DNA of 64,000 nt from Hedera helix (Eukaryota > Streptophyta > Magnoliopsida > Apiales > Araliaceae): positions 7,505,501 through 7,569,500 of the forward strand of contig OX359275.1 in assembly GCA_947179155.2 (NCBI GenBank), written 5' to 3'. Under the pieces are notes generated by a model. It had not been told where the DNA came from and searched no databases. It saw nothing but the letters and a program-made list of their open reading frames with translations. Below, piece after piece: positions 46,259-57,760 of this stretch (position 1 is the first letter of the stretch; each line of letters begins with the position of its first letter). The translations under genes and the position numbers were made by a program.

Positions 46259-47902
46259 ATGTCATCACTTGATGTAGTTCGTATGGGGCCTCGCATCTCC
46301 CCAGGGATCGTTGGCAGGCTCCGCCCATGGCTAGATAGTTTGTTCCCCTCCGATCGGATCATCGCAGAGGGTCTTTTGGGACACTCCTTGTCTCTTCTAT
46401 CATTCCAGGTGCCGTCGGGTTTTGTTGACGGCATTCTCAGTTGTTGGATTCCGGATAAGCATGTGTTCAGGTTTGGGCTGGAGTATCTGACCCCCACCCT
46501 TGAGGAGTACGCTCGCTTCACCGGTTTGTCGATGGACGGTTCCTGCGCACGGGTTACCTCAGGCCATATGCGCCGTAAGTTCCTGACTTTCACAGGCTTA
46601 CGGAGGACAGCTCTGCTATCTGTGATCTCTTTGGGCCACCTAGTACCTCTACCCTTCTTGGTCGACAGATTTGGCTCAGTGGATAGTTTCTCTTTATTCT
46701 CTAGTGATTTTTCGGTGTCTGAGGAGCGCTGGGGCGCTTTGAGAGTGGATGTCCTGATGGTCTGTGTCATATCAGTTCTATATATGCCTGCCGGAGACGA
46801 CCTCCTGGACACGTGGGTCATTGTAGCGGTTCAGGCCCTTCAGGAGGATCATACCATCCTTCCCATGATACTTGCAGAGACTTACATGTCGGCCTCGTAT
46901 TGTCACTCCTTCCCTGGCCGAACATTCAGAGGAAGCTCCACTTTATTATATATATGGTTTATGAGCCACCTCAGGCCCATCGGGCAGTTCCGTCGGCACG
47001 GGTTTTATTTCAGCCACAGCTTGGCCATACAGTTCTCATTCCACCCCCAGCGATGCATCGATACGGTTTCGTGGAGGGAGTTCTTACCGGCCATTGAGGA
47101 GCCATTCCACCTCCTGATCTACTCAGGTTATTTCTCCTTCATGAGCTTCTTGACTCATGTGCCCCCTTTTGATTTCCTCCATCTTCCTAGTTTGAGAGGG
47201 GTGATGACTTATCATCCCTTAGCCGTTATGGGGCAGTTTGACCAGATGCTAGAGCTTCATCTTTTTGCTGGTGCAGCTGACTACCGATTTCTTATATCGC
47301 TTCAGACGGAGAGGGAGATGCTGAGGGTATATGATCTTTGGTCTCACAGGATCTCGACCAAGTTTAGGGATAGTCATCCTGGTTAGACATCCAATTACAT
47401 GCGATGGTTGCGGGGAGATCCTGAGATTGTTGACTTTGACCAGATTGAGGGGTTGGATGGTTCTCGAGGATTTTTCCCAGATGAGACCAGTTCAAATGCG
47501 GTTATCCCCCTAGAGTTTTCAGAATTAGCGCCCAGATCTGACATTGAGGTCGTTCCTGCTTTGGCACATGTCTCTTGCCCTGATTCGGCGGATCGTATCC
47601 AGAGACTGATGATTGAGGGTACCAGGCTCCGGTCAACATTGAGTGCTACTGAGATTGAGAGGGATACCGCCCATGCCGAGCGGGATGACACTGTACTAGC
47701 TCAAGATGCCGCCCTCTCTGCCAGAGATAACATCACAGAGCAAGTCTGAGCTATCATGGAGGCCCATTCTGCGACTGTTAGTAGTGCTGCTGCTCTTTTG
47801 GCTCGGATCGACATGATGGGGCAGCAGATTGTAGGGGAGCCTAAGGTTTATGATGCATTGGCTATTCTGTCTCTTCTGCTTCAGCTAGTTTCTGACCTGT
47901 AG
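46259..47902 (+). pseudogene. Antisense extra ORF 2 of the Tat element, plant-mobile-domain-like
   Basis: The first ATG is 46259, directly after TTTTTACAG, which could be a splice acceptor. The main frame to 47386 contains CWIPDKHVFRFGLEYLTPTL then EEYARFTGLSMDG, the hallmark of plant-mobile-type domains in retroelements. It continues in the same frame past a TAG at 47384 to a coiled-coil-like, Arg/Glu-rich tail (STLSATEIERDTAHAERDD). It then passes a TGA at 47747 and ends at TAG 47900-47902. So one ORF of about 547 codons is broken by two single-base stops. The second stop is consistent with CGA to TGA. It is convergent with integrase, whose reading ends at 48398, and lies 216 bp downstream of extra ORF 1 on the same strand. 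Confidence 0.7.
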
Positions 47903-48397
47903 ATTATTTTACTCCCTGCATAGACTATGTCAGTTTTATCATTATTATTTAAAAGATAGACCTTGTAATCAAAATGTTTTGTATATATAGAGAAATATTT
48001 ATGGTTTAGTCATTTCCCTTTTTGATGTATCGTCGCCCTCCATTAGATCCTCATTTTATCCAGCCGATCACGATTTTGATATATTGCCTTCTTTCTTTTC
48101 TCAAATTTTGATTAGGATTCCACATATATCAGCGCACGACCTTTTGATTTCATCGGAGTGAGTCTTGGATTTTGGGCTGATTATATGACTGGTTTTGGGT
48201 AAGATCTGGAAGATATTTTATCAAAGGAGGGTTTCTGGGCTTTTGGAAATGGGTTTGGTATAGGGACAAGGTTTATTATTTTGTAGAGAATAAATCGCGC
48301 CATGATGGCTGCCTATGTACTCCCATAAGGTCAGGAGATCAGGTCCTACGTAGTTCGAATTAATTAGAAGGGGAGATAGAGAAGAGAGATTTTTTTT

Positions 48398-49580
48398 TTA
48401 AGCATAGAACCGTTTCACTGAGTCAGAATTTAGGGGCTGCGGAAACACCTCGCCATCCATTTCTTGTAGGATGAGGGCCCCTCCAGATAAGACTTTCTTG
48501 ATCACAAAGGGTCCTTCCCAATTTGGAGCGAACTTCCCTCTTGTTTCGTCTTGACAGGGCATGATCCTCTTTAGTACTAAGTCATTTTCTTTGAACTTTC
48601 GGGACAGTATATTTTTGTCGTACGATCGAGAGATGCGTTGCTAATACAACTGACCGTGTAATATAGCAGTCACCCTCCTTTCATCTATTAGGGCTAATTG
48701 GTCGTACCGATTTTGCATCCAATCCTCCTCGTCAATCTGAGCATCAAGCAAAATTCGGAGGGACGCCATCTCCATCTCAACTGGCAAAACGGCCTCCATC
48801 CCATATATCAATGCATAAGGGGTCGCCCCTGTAGATGTACGGACTGATGTCCGGTATGCAAACAGTGTGAGGGGCAGCAAATCTGGCCATCCCCGATGAT
48901 TGGCGGACATTCTTGCCATAATCCTCTTTATATTCTTATTCGCAGCCTCCACGGCCCCATTCATTTTGGGCCTATAAATGACGGAATTAAGATGTTTGAT
49001 CTTGAATTGGTTGCATAACTCCTTCATAAGGGCACTGTTTAGATTTTTGGCATTATCGGACACCAAGATTTCGGGTTGTCCGTACCGACAAATGACATTG
49101 TTCCTGATGAAACTGACTATGATTTCTTGTGTTACTTTGGGGAAAGAAGCTGCCTCCACCCATTTAGTGAAATAATCAATCATGACAAAAATGAACCGAT
49201 GGCCATTGCTTGCTTTGGGCTCCCCGGGTCCGATTACATCCATACCCCACATGGAGAAGGGCCAAGGGGAAGTCATACAGTGCAATTCACTAGGATGCGC
49301 ATGAATCACATTACCGTGTGCTTGGCATTGGTAACATCGCTTGACATGATCATCACAGTCGGCCTTAAGTGACAGCCAGTAGTGCCCCGTTCTCAAAATC
49401 TCTTGGCTAACATCGGTCCACTCATATGTGGCCCACATACCCCACCATGTAGTTTGCCCATGATTTTCTGTGCTTGAGTCTCATCTACACATCGCAATAA
49501 TCCCAAGCCAACATCCCTCTTATACAGGGAATCTACGCTTAAATAGAATTTCATCGCCATCTTTTGGATTCTTTGCCTCT
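48398..49580 (-). pseudogene. Tat element integrase
   Basis: The HHCC zinc-binding part starts in one frame (about 49480-49400: MGKLHGGVCGPHMSG) and shifts near 49405 into the frame with CDDHVKRCYQCQAH. The catalytic core shows D in WGMDVIGP, D in VSDNAKN and E in GAVEAANKN, so the DDE triad is present. A TAG at 48643-48641 interrupts it; in the same frame reading continues through RISRSYDKNILSRKF and a KFAPNWEGPFVIKK segment (the GPY/F module) to TAA at 48400-48398. No chromodomain follows, as usual in the Tat lineage. The frameshift and stop inactivate it. Confidence 0.88.
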
Positions 49581-49718
49581 CCGTTCAGTTCGCCAGGTCG
49601 GGGAGAGATTTATCCCTTAAGTATTTCCGGATGTCATGATACCGGGGCTAATTTGGGTAAACCACCTCCTCTGATAACTCCGCGATGTGTTCTTCGTAAG
49701 CGGGAGCATTTTGTACCG

Positions 49719-49967
49719 TTATTTCAACCTGGGGAGTGGCTTTGCTTTTGAGTACTGGACTAACGAAGCCAGGGTGACCAATGCATCAGCAAAGTCATTC
49801 TGCCCCCTAGGAATATGTCGGAAGGCTATGTCTTCAAATTCTTGCATTAATCGGATCACACACCAGTGGTACAAGAGTAACCGAAGCTCCTTAATGCCAT
49901 ACACTCTTGTTGCCTGTCTGACTACCAACTCTGAGTCTCCGAACACGGCTAATCTTTTCATTCCCAT
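49719..49967 (-). pseudogene. Tat element second RNase H (archaeal-type), C-terminal part
   Basis: The sequence GDSELVVRQ, then IAFRHIPRGQNDFADALVTL is the C-terminal half of the additional RNase H acquired by Tat-lineage elements. Its first half (FDGAMNAEGAGAGAVL, then NRAEYEGFILGLRLA) is in the preceding frame ending at 49958. A one-base shift near 49965 separates them. Asp and Glu residues of the expected active site are visible across the two pieces. Confidence 0.85.
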
Positions 49968-51883
49968 TTGCGGGCGAGTCTGAGCCCCAATATAAATCCC
50001 TCATATTCAGCCCTATTGTTCGAGTTACTAAATTGTAATTTGGTGAGAACAGGGTATTGCTCGCCCGTAATGGAAACTAGGACCGCTCCAGCTCCAGCCC
50101 CTTCAGCATTCATGGCACCGTCGAAATACATTTTCCAAAACTGCCCTTCGTCATCACACCTCGTATGTTGGACCCACAATATGTCTTCACCCGGTAGAGA
50201 AGTTTCCAAAGGCTCCATTCCTCCCGTCGGCATCTCTGATAATTGATCTGTAATCCCCTGCCCTTTTACAGCTTTCTGGGTAACATAGAGGATGTCGAAT
50301 TGCTGTAAGATTAACTGCCACCTTGACAATCGATAATTCAACATTGGTCTTTTAAATATATATTTCAGGGGATCGATTTGCAAGATCAAATAAGTGGTGT
50401 GTCCATGAAGGTAGTACTGTAATCTCATAGCAGCCCATGCCAAGGCGCAACATGTTCTTTCGATCGGTGTGTAATTTTGTTTACAGCTGCTGAATCTCTT
50501 GCTGAGGTAATAAATGGCATGCTCCTTGCCTGATTCATTTTTCTGCCCCAACATACAACCCATCACCATGTCGTTCACGGATATATACATGAAAAGAGGG
50601 ATCCCGTCCTTCGAAGGTACTAGCACTGACGCCTCTGTTAATTGCTTCTTAATGGTCTGAAAGGCCTTTTGGCATTGATCGTTCCACTCTCGAGAGGCAT
50701 CTTTCTTTAACAGTTTAAAGATCGGTTCGCAGGCGGTTGTTAGATGGGATATGAACCGGCTGATGAAGTTTATCCTCCCCAAGAATCCCCTTATCTTTTT
50801 CTCTGTACGAGGTGCTGGCATATCCACAATGGCTTTGATCTTAGCCGGATCCAATTCAATGCCCAGATTGCTCACCAAGAACCCAAGGAGCTTGCCCGAC
50901 TGAACTCCGAAGGCACACTTTGCTGGATTGAGCTTCAGATTATACTTCCTGAGTCGATCAAATAACTTCTTGAGATGAGTCACATAGTCAAATTCCACCC
51001 TTGATTTTATAATAATGCCATCCACGTAAACCTCTATCTCCTTATGCATCATGTCGTGGAATAGGGCCATCATTGCCCTCTGATAAGTGGCTCCTGCATT
51101 TGTGAGGCCGAAAGCTAGTCGTTTATAACAAAATGTGCCCCAAGGGGTGATGAAGGCAGTCTTTTCTCGGTCCTCCTCCGCCACCATTATCTGGTGATAT
51201 CCCGCGAAACAATTGACAAATGAGTACATTTTATACTGAGCCGTATTATCCACCAAGATGTGTATGAAAGGCACTGGGAAATTATCCTTGAGACTGGCCT
51301 TGTTCAGATCCCTATAGTCAACGCATACTCTCACCTTTCCTCCGGGCTTCACCACTGGGACTATATTGGACAGCCATTCTGGGTAAGTGGAGACTATGAT
51401 GATTCCAGCCTTGAACTGCTTGACTATCTCTTCCTTTACCTTTAAGCTCCACTCCGGCTTTAATTTTCTCAGTTTTTGCTTAATCGGCTTGAAACCTTCC
51501 TTGATGGGCAATCGATGTACCATAATATCCGTGGACAATCCGACCATGTCGTCATGTGACCAAGCAAACACATCCTCATATCGACTCAACAACTTAATCA
51601 CCTCCGCTTTCTGGTTAGGGGTTAGGTCTGCCCCAATTTTCAGCTCCTTGGGATTTTCAGGGGTTCCTATGTTGATGGTAATGGTTTGGTCGAGGTTGGG
51701 TTTGGGTTTATCCTCCACCCACTCTTTGATTTTGTCGGGAGTGTCGTCATCACCTATTTCGTCCTGCTCAATTCCCATCAAATTGAAATCCAGTTCTATA
51801 TCAAAATCGTAATCGTCTTTCAAATTTGGAAAGTTGTTTGTTAGGCTAGAATAATTCAAATCGGTACACCTGACATAAAACAA
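49958..51883 (-). pseudogene. Tat element reverse transcriptase and RNase H
   Basis: The frame has no ATG at its start; its beginning (TTTTATGTCAG before 51869) looks like a splice acceptor. RT motifs: VRVCVDYRDLNKASLKDNFP, FVNCFAGYHQIMVAEEDREK, LAFGLTNAGATYQRAMMALF, then YVDG where a catalytic YVDD is expected. The second Asp is replaced by Gly, which should abolish polymerization. The canonical RNase H follows (ISVNDMVMGCMLGQ region, SKRFSSCKQNYTPIERTCCA), and then the first half of the second RNase H. The frame ends by frameshift at 49958. Confidence 0.9.
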
Positions 51884-52294
51884 AAATATTTGTCATATAT
51901 ATAAACATTCAGTACACGAATTTCTTTTTCAATAATCATGACAAAAATATGATATAGACGTGTAGATACATAAAACAAAAACACCGTCTTAAAAACCCCT
52001 TGATCCCCCCACTGGACAGGATTCATTGTCATTCCTGATTTTACCCTTTTCTGGATACTACTGGCTGCATGGTCCAATTCTTGGTGATCACTTCAGTTTT
52101 AAATCGAGTGATGGAGGGGGCCTATGCATCTAGAACATCCTCAATGATAGCGGCGACTTGGCCTCGATTTTCATTCATACTTTCCTCGAGAACTGCTAAC
52201 TCGGCCTAATTGATGAAAGGCATGATCTGCTTGCCTTCCGACAGTTCCTCATTTCCCTTCTCATTGGGCGCCGACTGCCTCGGGAGGTGGCACT
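51870..52294 (-). other. Probable intron between protease and reverse transcriptase
   Basis: About 0.4 kb without a coding frame lies between the protease stop and the RT frame. It ends on the minus strand in a pyrimidine-rich ATTTTTGTTTTATGTCAG acceptor-like sequence. An intron in this position is described for Ogre elements. The donor site was not fixed with confidence. Confidence 0.5.
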
Positions 52295-53677
52295 TTATCT
52301 CAAATTGTTCCATGATTTCTTGCAAGAATTCCTCCGCTGGGCCAATTCTTTGGCTGGGGGAGCCTCCACCTCACCCTCTGCTTCAAATGCACGCTTGACT
52401 GTCTTCGAGGAATATTCCTTGTTGGTTCTTAGGATTGGGACTCCGGCTATCCAAGTGGGAATCTTCTTGTATGGGTTCTTCGGCCTTATACCTCCGTAAT
52501 ATCCTAGCCCTGCCTTGCCCGACTGCGCTGGTATCTGGATGGGCTCGGTGATCCCTTGACCGTTCTTGCCTAGTCCTTGGCCCGGCTGGAAGTTCATCGC
52601 CATCATTTCCCAAGCGACAAATGTGAGCTCTGGAGACATTTTAGGCTTTAAAGTCTGAGTTCCCCACTGCTGGTACTGAGGGGTACTAATTTTGAACGAC
52701 TGGTAGCTGATTGGTTCGACTGATTCATCTAAATGGATCACAGGCATGCCTTTCACAGAGGGAGGAGGGTAGTCGGGCTCTGCGGCAATTGTCACCAAGT
52801 TCTCGTCAACGACGAATTTTATTTGTTGATGTAGGGTAGAGGGGACTGCCCCTGCCATGTGAATCCAGGGTCTCCCTAGCAGCATGTTGTAACTGGTAGT
52901 GATATCCAGCACTTGGAAGGAAATGTCGAAAGTATAGGGCCCGATCTCAACAAGTAGTTCTATTTCTCCCACCGTGTCCTTTCGAGATCCATCGAAAGCC
53001 CGCACCACCACTTGGCTGGCCCGCGGGCGCTTGGGATTAATCTTTATTTTTTCCAGGGTACTATACGGGCAAATATTCAGGGCCAATCCACCATCAATTA
53101 GCACTCCGTTCATTACATACCCCGAGGAGACGACTGCAATGTGCAACGGCCTTCGGTGCCCTCTCCCTTCCTCGGGGATATCGTCGTCGGTGAACGATAT
53201 CACATTGTTGTCCAAAAGATGGCCCACCAAATGGCCGAATCTTTCCGTACTGATGGACTTAAGGACGTGAGCCTCCTCCAGGACTTTGCTTAATACATGA
53301 TGATGATCATTGGACACCAATACCAAGTCTAGGATCGATGTCAGGGACAGTTGCTTCTCCAATGCCTTAATCACCCTTGCTTCGTGGTGATTCATTTTCT
53401 CCAAAAACTCCAAGGCTTTCTCCTCCGAGATTTTCCCCTTTTCTTTCTTCGTGCTTTCAAGGACTCGCCTCGGCAAATACAACAGATTTCCCCTAGAGGC
53501 AACTGACGCACAACTGGCCATCCCCTCTGACTTTCCCCCGTAATTCCACGGAACAACCTTCAAACTTGTAATGGGCATTTGCGTCCTGGCTGTTATAATA
53601 AGGGGTCTCGGAGCCGACAACCGGATAGGTGCCCCTTTGGTACCTTTGATCACCCCAGGCAACTTGAGTGGTTTACT
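52295..53677 (-). pseudogene. Tat element protease region with G-patch
   Basis: In the same frame as gag, directly after its TAA stop (53680-53678); the first apparent start codon at 53662 is TTG, so no separate initiation is supported. A retroviral-type aspartic protease lies mid-frame (GVLIDGGLALNICPYSTLEK, with D-G-G at the usual D-S/T-G position, then FQVLDITTSYNMLLGRPWIH). A G-patch follows at about 52620-52490 (MAMNFQPGQGLGKNGQGI). It ends at TGA after WNNLR at 52295. A G-patch after a protease is also known from some animal retroviruses. Confidence 0.85.
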
Positions 53678-55139
53678 TTACGTGCTCTCTTGGGCATGGG
53701 TCATACCAACCACCTCGTCGATTTTTCTTACGTACCTCAGTTTCAAAGGCCCTTCCGCCCCGCTGTTTTCAATTACGTTGACGCCTCCCCCATTATGCTC
53801 GGGAAGAGGGTTGACCTTGACGTTTGGGGATTCTGGCTGTTCTACCATAATTTCCCCACTATCAATCATATTCTGTATTTTGTGCTTCAGCGTCCAGCAT
53901 TCCTGAGTGTCATGCCCTAGGGACCCTGAATGATAGGCGCATCTCTTGCTCGGATCGTACCTCTTACCTTTCGGGTCAGATGGTGGTGTTAGCTCCATAA
54001 TCTTCTTTTGATTTATCAACACAGCCATGATTTGTTCTAAGGAATCCCCTAACGGGGTGAATTCTCTATCTCGAGAGTTTTCAAATGTCCTCCGCCCCTC
54101 AGACCTCTGATTGGTGAAAGTAGGTTGTCGAGGGGGCTCACTCCTTTGCATGTGAACAGGAGGGCTACTCTCTGCTTTCCCAAACAGCCCTTGCAATACT
54201 AGGGATACATCCTCTTCTTTTCGCTTATGTGTCCTACGAGAAGTGTTGCCATAATTTCCGCTTTGGATATGTTCATAAAGAGCCTCAAGAGCCGTGAAGT
54301 CTCGGATCTTTCCCGATTTTAATCCCATTTTGGCCATTTCCCCGTGTTTAATCATTTCTACAAATGGTTTCCCTATTCTAGCTATCACCCTTTCGTAATA
54401 AGGAGCCTCTTGGATATCAATAAAGGTCATCACTATCTCCGTTTCACTCATTGGTAGGTTTACCTGTGCGACCATCCTTCTCCATCGTTGGGCATAATCT
54501 CTGAAGGACTCATTGGATTGCTTATTGATCTTCGTCATTTGGTATCGATCAAGGGCCATTTGTGATTGGAAGTTGTATTGGGTCAGGAAGGTGTGGGCCA
54601 ACTTCTCCCAGTTGTGAATTTTTGCATTATCTAGCCTGGCACACCAAGTTCTAGCCTCTCCCGTTAGACTTTTCTGAAAGAGCTGCATCCTTAATGACTC
54701 ATCCTTAGCATACGCCCCAAGCTCTCCAATGTAGATCTTTAGGTAGGTGTAGGGGTCCCCCGTCCCATTGTACTTTTCAAACTCTGGGATTTTAAACTTT
54801 TCAGGGTATACACAAATCAGAATAATTGACATTGTCGTATGATCCAATCCCTTTCATGGTCTTGATGGCCTCTTCCATCTGTTTCATCTTTTTGCTGAAA
54901 TTACTTGCACTTTCGTCCTCGGGAATAACAACGACTTTCTTTGGCTGCTCAATTTTAGGAGTTTCTTGGGTCGTCCCATTTCCCTGTGATGATGGCCCCG
55001 ATAGGTCCTCGGGTTGTGTCCCTGGTTTCAACTTGAAATGCTCCTTTAGTAGCATAGTTAACTCAGTCATTTAATTTTTTACAGCTTCGAACTCTTCCCG
55101 AGAGATAGGAGCCGGGTTAGGATTAGGATTTTCGGCCAT
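53678..55139 (-). pseudogene. Tat element gag
   Basis: Start ATG 55139-55137 (MAENPNPNPAPISREEFEA). An in-frame TAA follows (about 55073-55071), after which the frame resumes at MTELTMLLKEHFKLKPGT. A further frameshift near 54805 leads into the Retrotrans_gag domain (KIPEFEKYNGTGDPYTYLK, GEARTWCARLDNAKIHNWEK, then NESFRDYAQRWRRMVAQV). A Cys/His knuckle CAYHSGSLGHDTQEC lies near the C-terminus. It ends at TAA 53680-53678, followed in frame by the protease. Confidence 0.88.
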
Positions 55140-55921
55140 CTCGACTGTTGAATCTCAGACTTTTTTAGATCGAAGGCGGGTTTGAGGAGCAATCCTACAA
55201 ATAAAACAACCCAATTTTAGTTTCGGGGAATGACACAAGTGGATGCATGCTAAAGCAAATATTTATGTGTTTTTTGAGTTTTTTAATCTTTTCCTGTAAA
55301 ACAGTTTTAGTGGTCCCTTATTTTAACCAAGGTATGCAAATGTGAATTTATGATGCTCTCCAAGCTCTCCCTGTAAAACAGAGGTTAGCACTTCATTTTG
55401 ACAAGGTGGGAGATATACGGAGACGTTTGATTATAAATATGACATCATGTGTGTAAAGCGTAATAGGGTATGAAGAGGTTTCCCATGCGTTGGGTTTATC
55501 TGAGGCTGACCTACCCTAAGTTACTCTCGCGGACTTTTCGGCATGAAGGTTCCCAGATCTTCACAACATACTAGACGGGAATAAATCCGGTCTTTCAATT
55601 GGATTGGATCTGAGTGGATGCTTTTCCTGAGCCTCGCAGGGGAGCGCCCCTTTGAGTCCAGTAATCCACATCCGACGGGTTTGCCTCAGGAGGAGGAGGA
55701 ACTGCTCAAACATACATTCATCAACATTCATTGTACCTCACCTCATGCATATGATGACAATAAAATAAAGCTTTAAAAAGAAAACGCAATCACAACACTC
55801 GCATATTTATTCATACACGCACAAAAGGTAGATCAACGCAAGTAACACAACCACACATTTTCATATTTTTTAAAGGATAGGAAAACATCAAGATTTTAAA
55901 CGCGGCTTAAGCCCTCTAATG

Positions 55922-55941
55922 TCCCCAACGAAGTCGCAAGC
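55922..55941 (-). promoter_or_regulatory. Primer-binding site of the Tat element
   Basis: Directly inside the 5' LTR the minus strand reads TTGCGACTTCGTTGGGGAC. This resembles the tRNA-Arg complement used by Ogre-type elements (TGGCGACT...GGGGA), with a few mismatches. Confidence 0.65.
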
Positions 55942-56314
55942 TATCGACGCCGAGAAAGTCGTTTTCTTTTTTTATAATTACCCTTTCCAATTTTAGCCTT
56001 TGTATTTAAGATGAGATTTTGAAAAGGGTCGGCTTGAATGTCAACGGGGTTTGAAAGGTTGATTTTTATGATGAGCCAATTGACCAGAGTCGTCAGTTGG
56101 TATTCTTGCAATGGATGTACCAACTCATCCGAATTTAGTTTTAGTAATTGCTGGCTCATGTATGACTCTGAATTAATTGGTCTGCGAACCGAGATTCATA
56201 GAGTTCGGGGGCTTTCTTAAGCAAGGGGAAGGTGTTAGGCACCCCCTAACTTCCGTGAAAACACGGTTACTGCAATCTTGATATTTTTCTATCTTTTTAA
56301 AATCCTAAAACATA

Positions 56315-56351
56315 TGTGTGTGTGTGTGTGTGCGCGCGCGCGCGCGCGCGC
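56315..56351. repeat. (TG)n(CG)n tract in the 5' LTR
   Basis: About nine TG steps run into about ten CG/GC steps. The matching position in the 3' LTR (41463-41515) is pure GT. Confidence 0.95.
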
Positions 56352-57599
56352 CTAAATGAATATTGTGATGAAAAAACCGCTTTGATTCTTTCTGTACAAA
56401 ATGTGCTCTATTTGAAAAGCGTTTTTAGAATATCTTTTGACCCAAATGACAAGGATTTGTTTTATAATAGAGATTGATTTTAATTTCAAAAGCGATGAGG
56501 GTTTTTATTAGGTGTCGCTTTTAGAAAACAAGGGTTTTAAACTTTCGTCAAATAGGAATCAAGACTATACATTGCCTTTTAATAAGAAAGTCGAATAAAA
56601 AAAATGAAGGCAACTTCTAGGAGCTCTTTAACCCTATGCACCAAAGTTTAATGAAAACGTTTATCTATTTTTTACGAAACCATTTTTATGATATTTTAAA
56701 ACTGCTTGCAGCCCTTTTGTCAAATAGGAATCGATGTTCCTTAAAACTCTTAATTTTAAGCTTCGTGATTCTAATACCCTAATTTGATTACTTTTAGAAA
56801 ATCTTTGTCATTTGCCTTATTTTCTGAAATCATTTTTTTTTTTTTGTCGCAAATCAAATCAAGCATTCAAAGTTGTGTTAGGGCTATCCATGGGCATATA
56901 AGCCATTTAAATAACCCTAAACACCCACAGTTACATACTTCACTATTACAGGGCCTTAACCCGATCTCGATTCGATATCGTTTTAAGGCCCAATATTTAC
57001 ATATGTACAAACATGGCCCATTGCAGTGACTAAATACACCAAAATTTGTCCATTTTCGGAATTTGATCACGAGGATCTTATCCCTAGGCTCACAATCCCC
57101 AAAATCACCCCACAACCATACAAAGGAAAGCTTAACAACACTAGACTTGTTACTATACCACAAGAACCAAAATTTGCAAGCCCAACACTATGGACTACCC
57201 ATTAACACAATGAACTACATATTACCATATGGATATCATCGGGACATTAGGAGGAAATTTCGTTCCAATGGAACCCTCACTAGCAATCCCTAATCCACGG
57301 ATCCTCAATAATATAACAAAATACTACATTCAAACAACTCAATAACAAAAGATTATGATAATAAAACAAATTAAAACTTCAAGGAAAACACTATTTTTTT
57401 CACCTTACAAAACGCCAAGAAACGCCTTATATTTCACTATCAAGTAGATAACACAAGATTGGCCAAGTATTTGAGTAAAGAAAAATTAATTTCCTTCTAT
57501 TTTGGCCAAACCCGAGCCTTTATCTCTCTAAACTCGCCTTTTCTCTCTCTATATTTCCTAACAAATTTCTTCTCGGCCGAGCAAAAATGGCGATGTATA

Positions 57600-57760
57600 G
57601 GTGACTGGGAGCAACCGTAGGTGTATCCGCGGCTGGCCGCAGATTCATCTGCGGCTGCCTGCGGTTGCCGTCTGAACCGCCGCCTCGACTGCCGCGCGTT
57701 TCCTCGAGCCACGAAAAATGACAACTTGTCGTTGGCCGCAGATGCATCTGCGGCTGCCCT
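57600..57760. repeat. GC-rich hairpin cassette in the Tat 5' LTR
   Basis: It contains CCGCAGAT-TC-ATCTGCGG (about 57633-57650), the perfect 18 bp palindrome CCGCAGATGCATCTGCGG (about 57737-57754), and several GCGGCTGCC words. The 3' LTR lacks the segment. Confidence 0.85.

Noticed and set aside
46201..46821. 206-codon minus-strand frame
   Set aside because: Antisense shadow of the better supported plus-strand ORF at 46259-47902, which has domain-like motifs.
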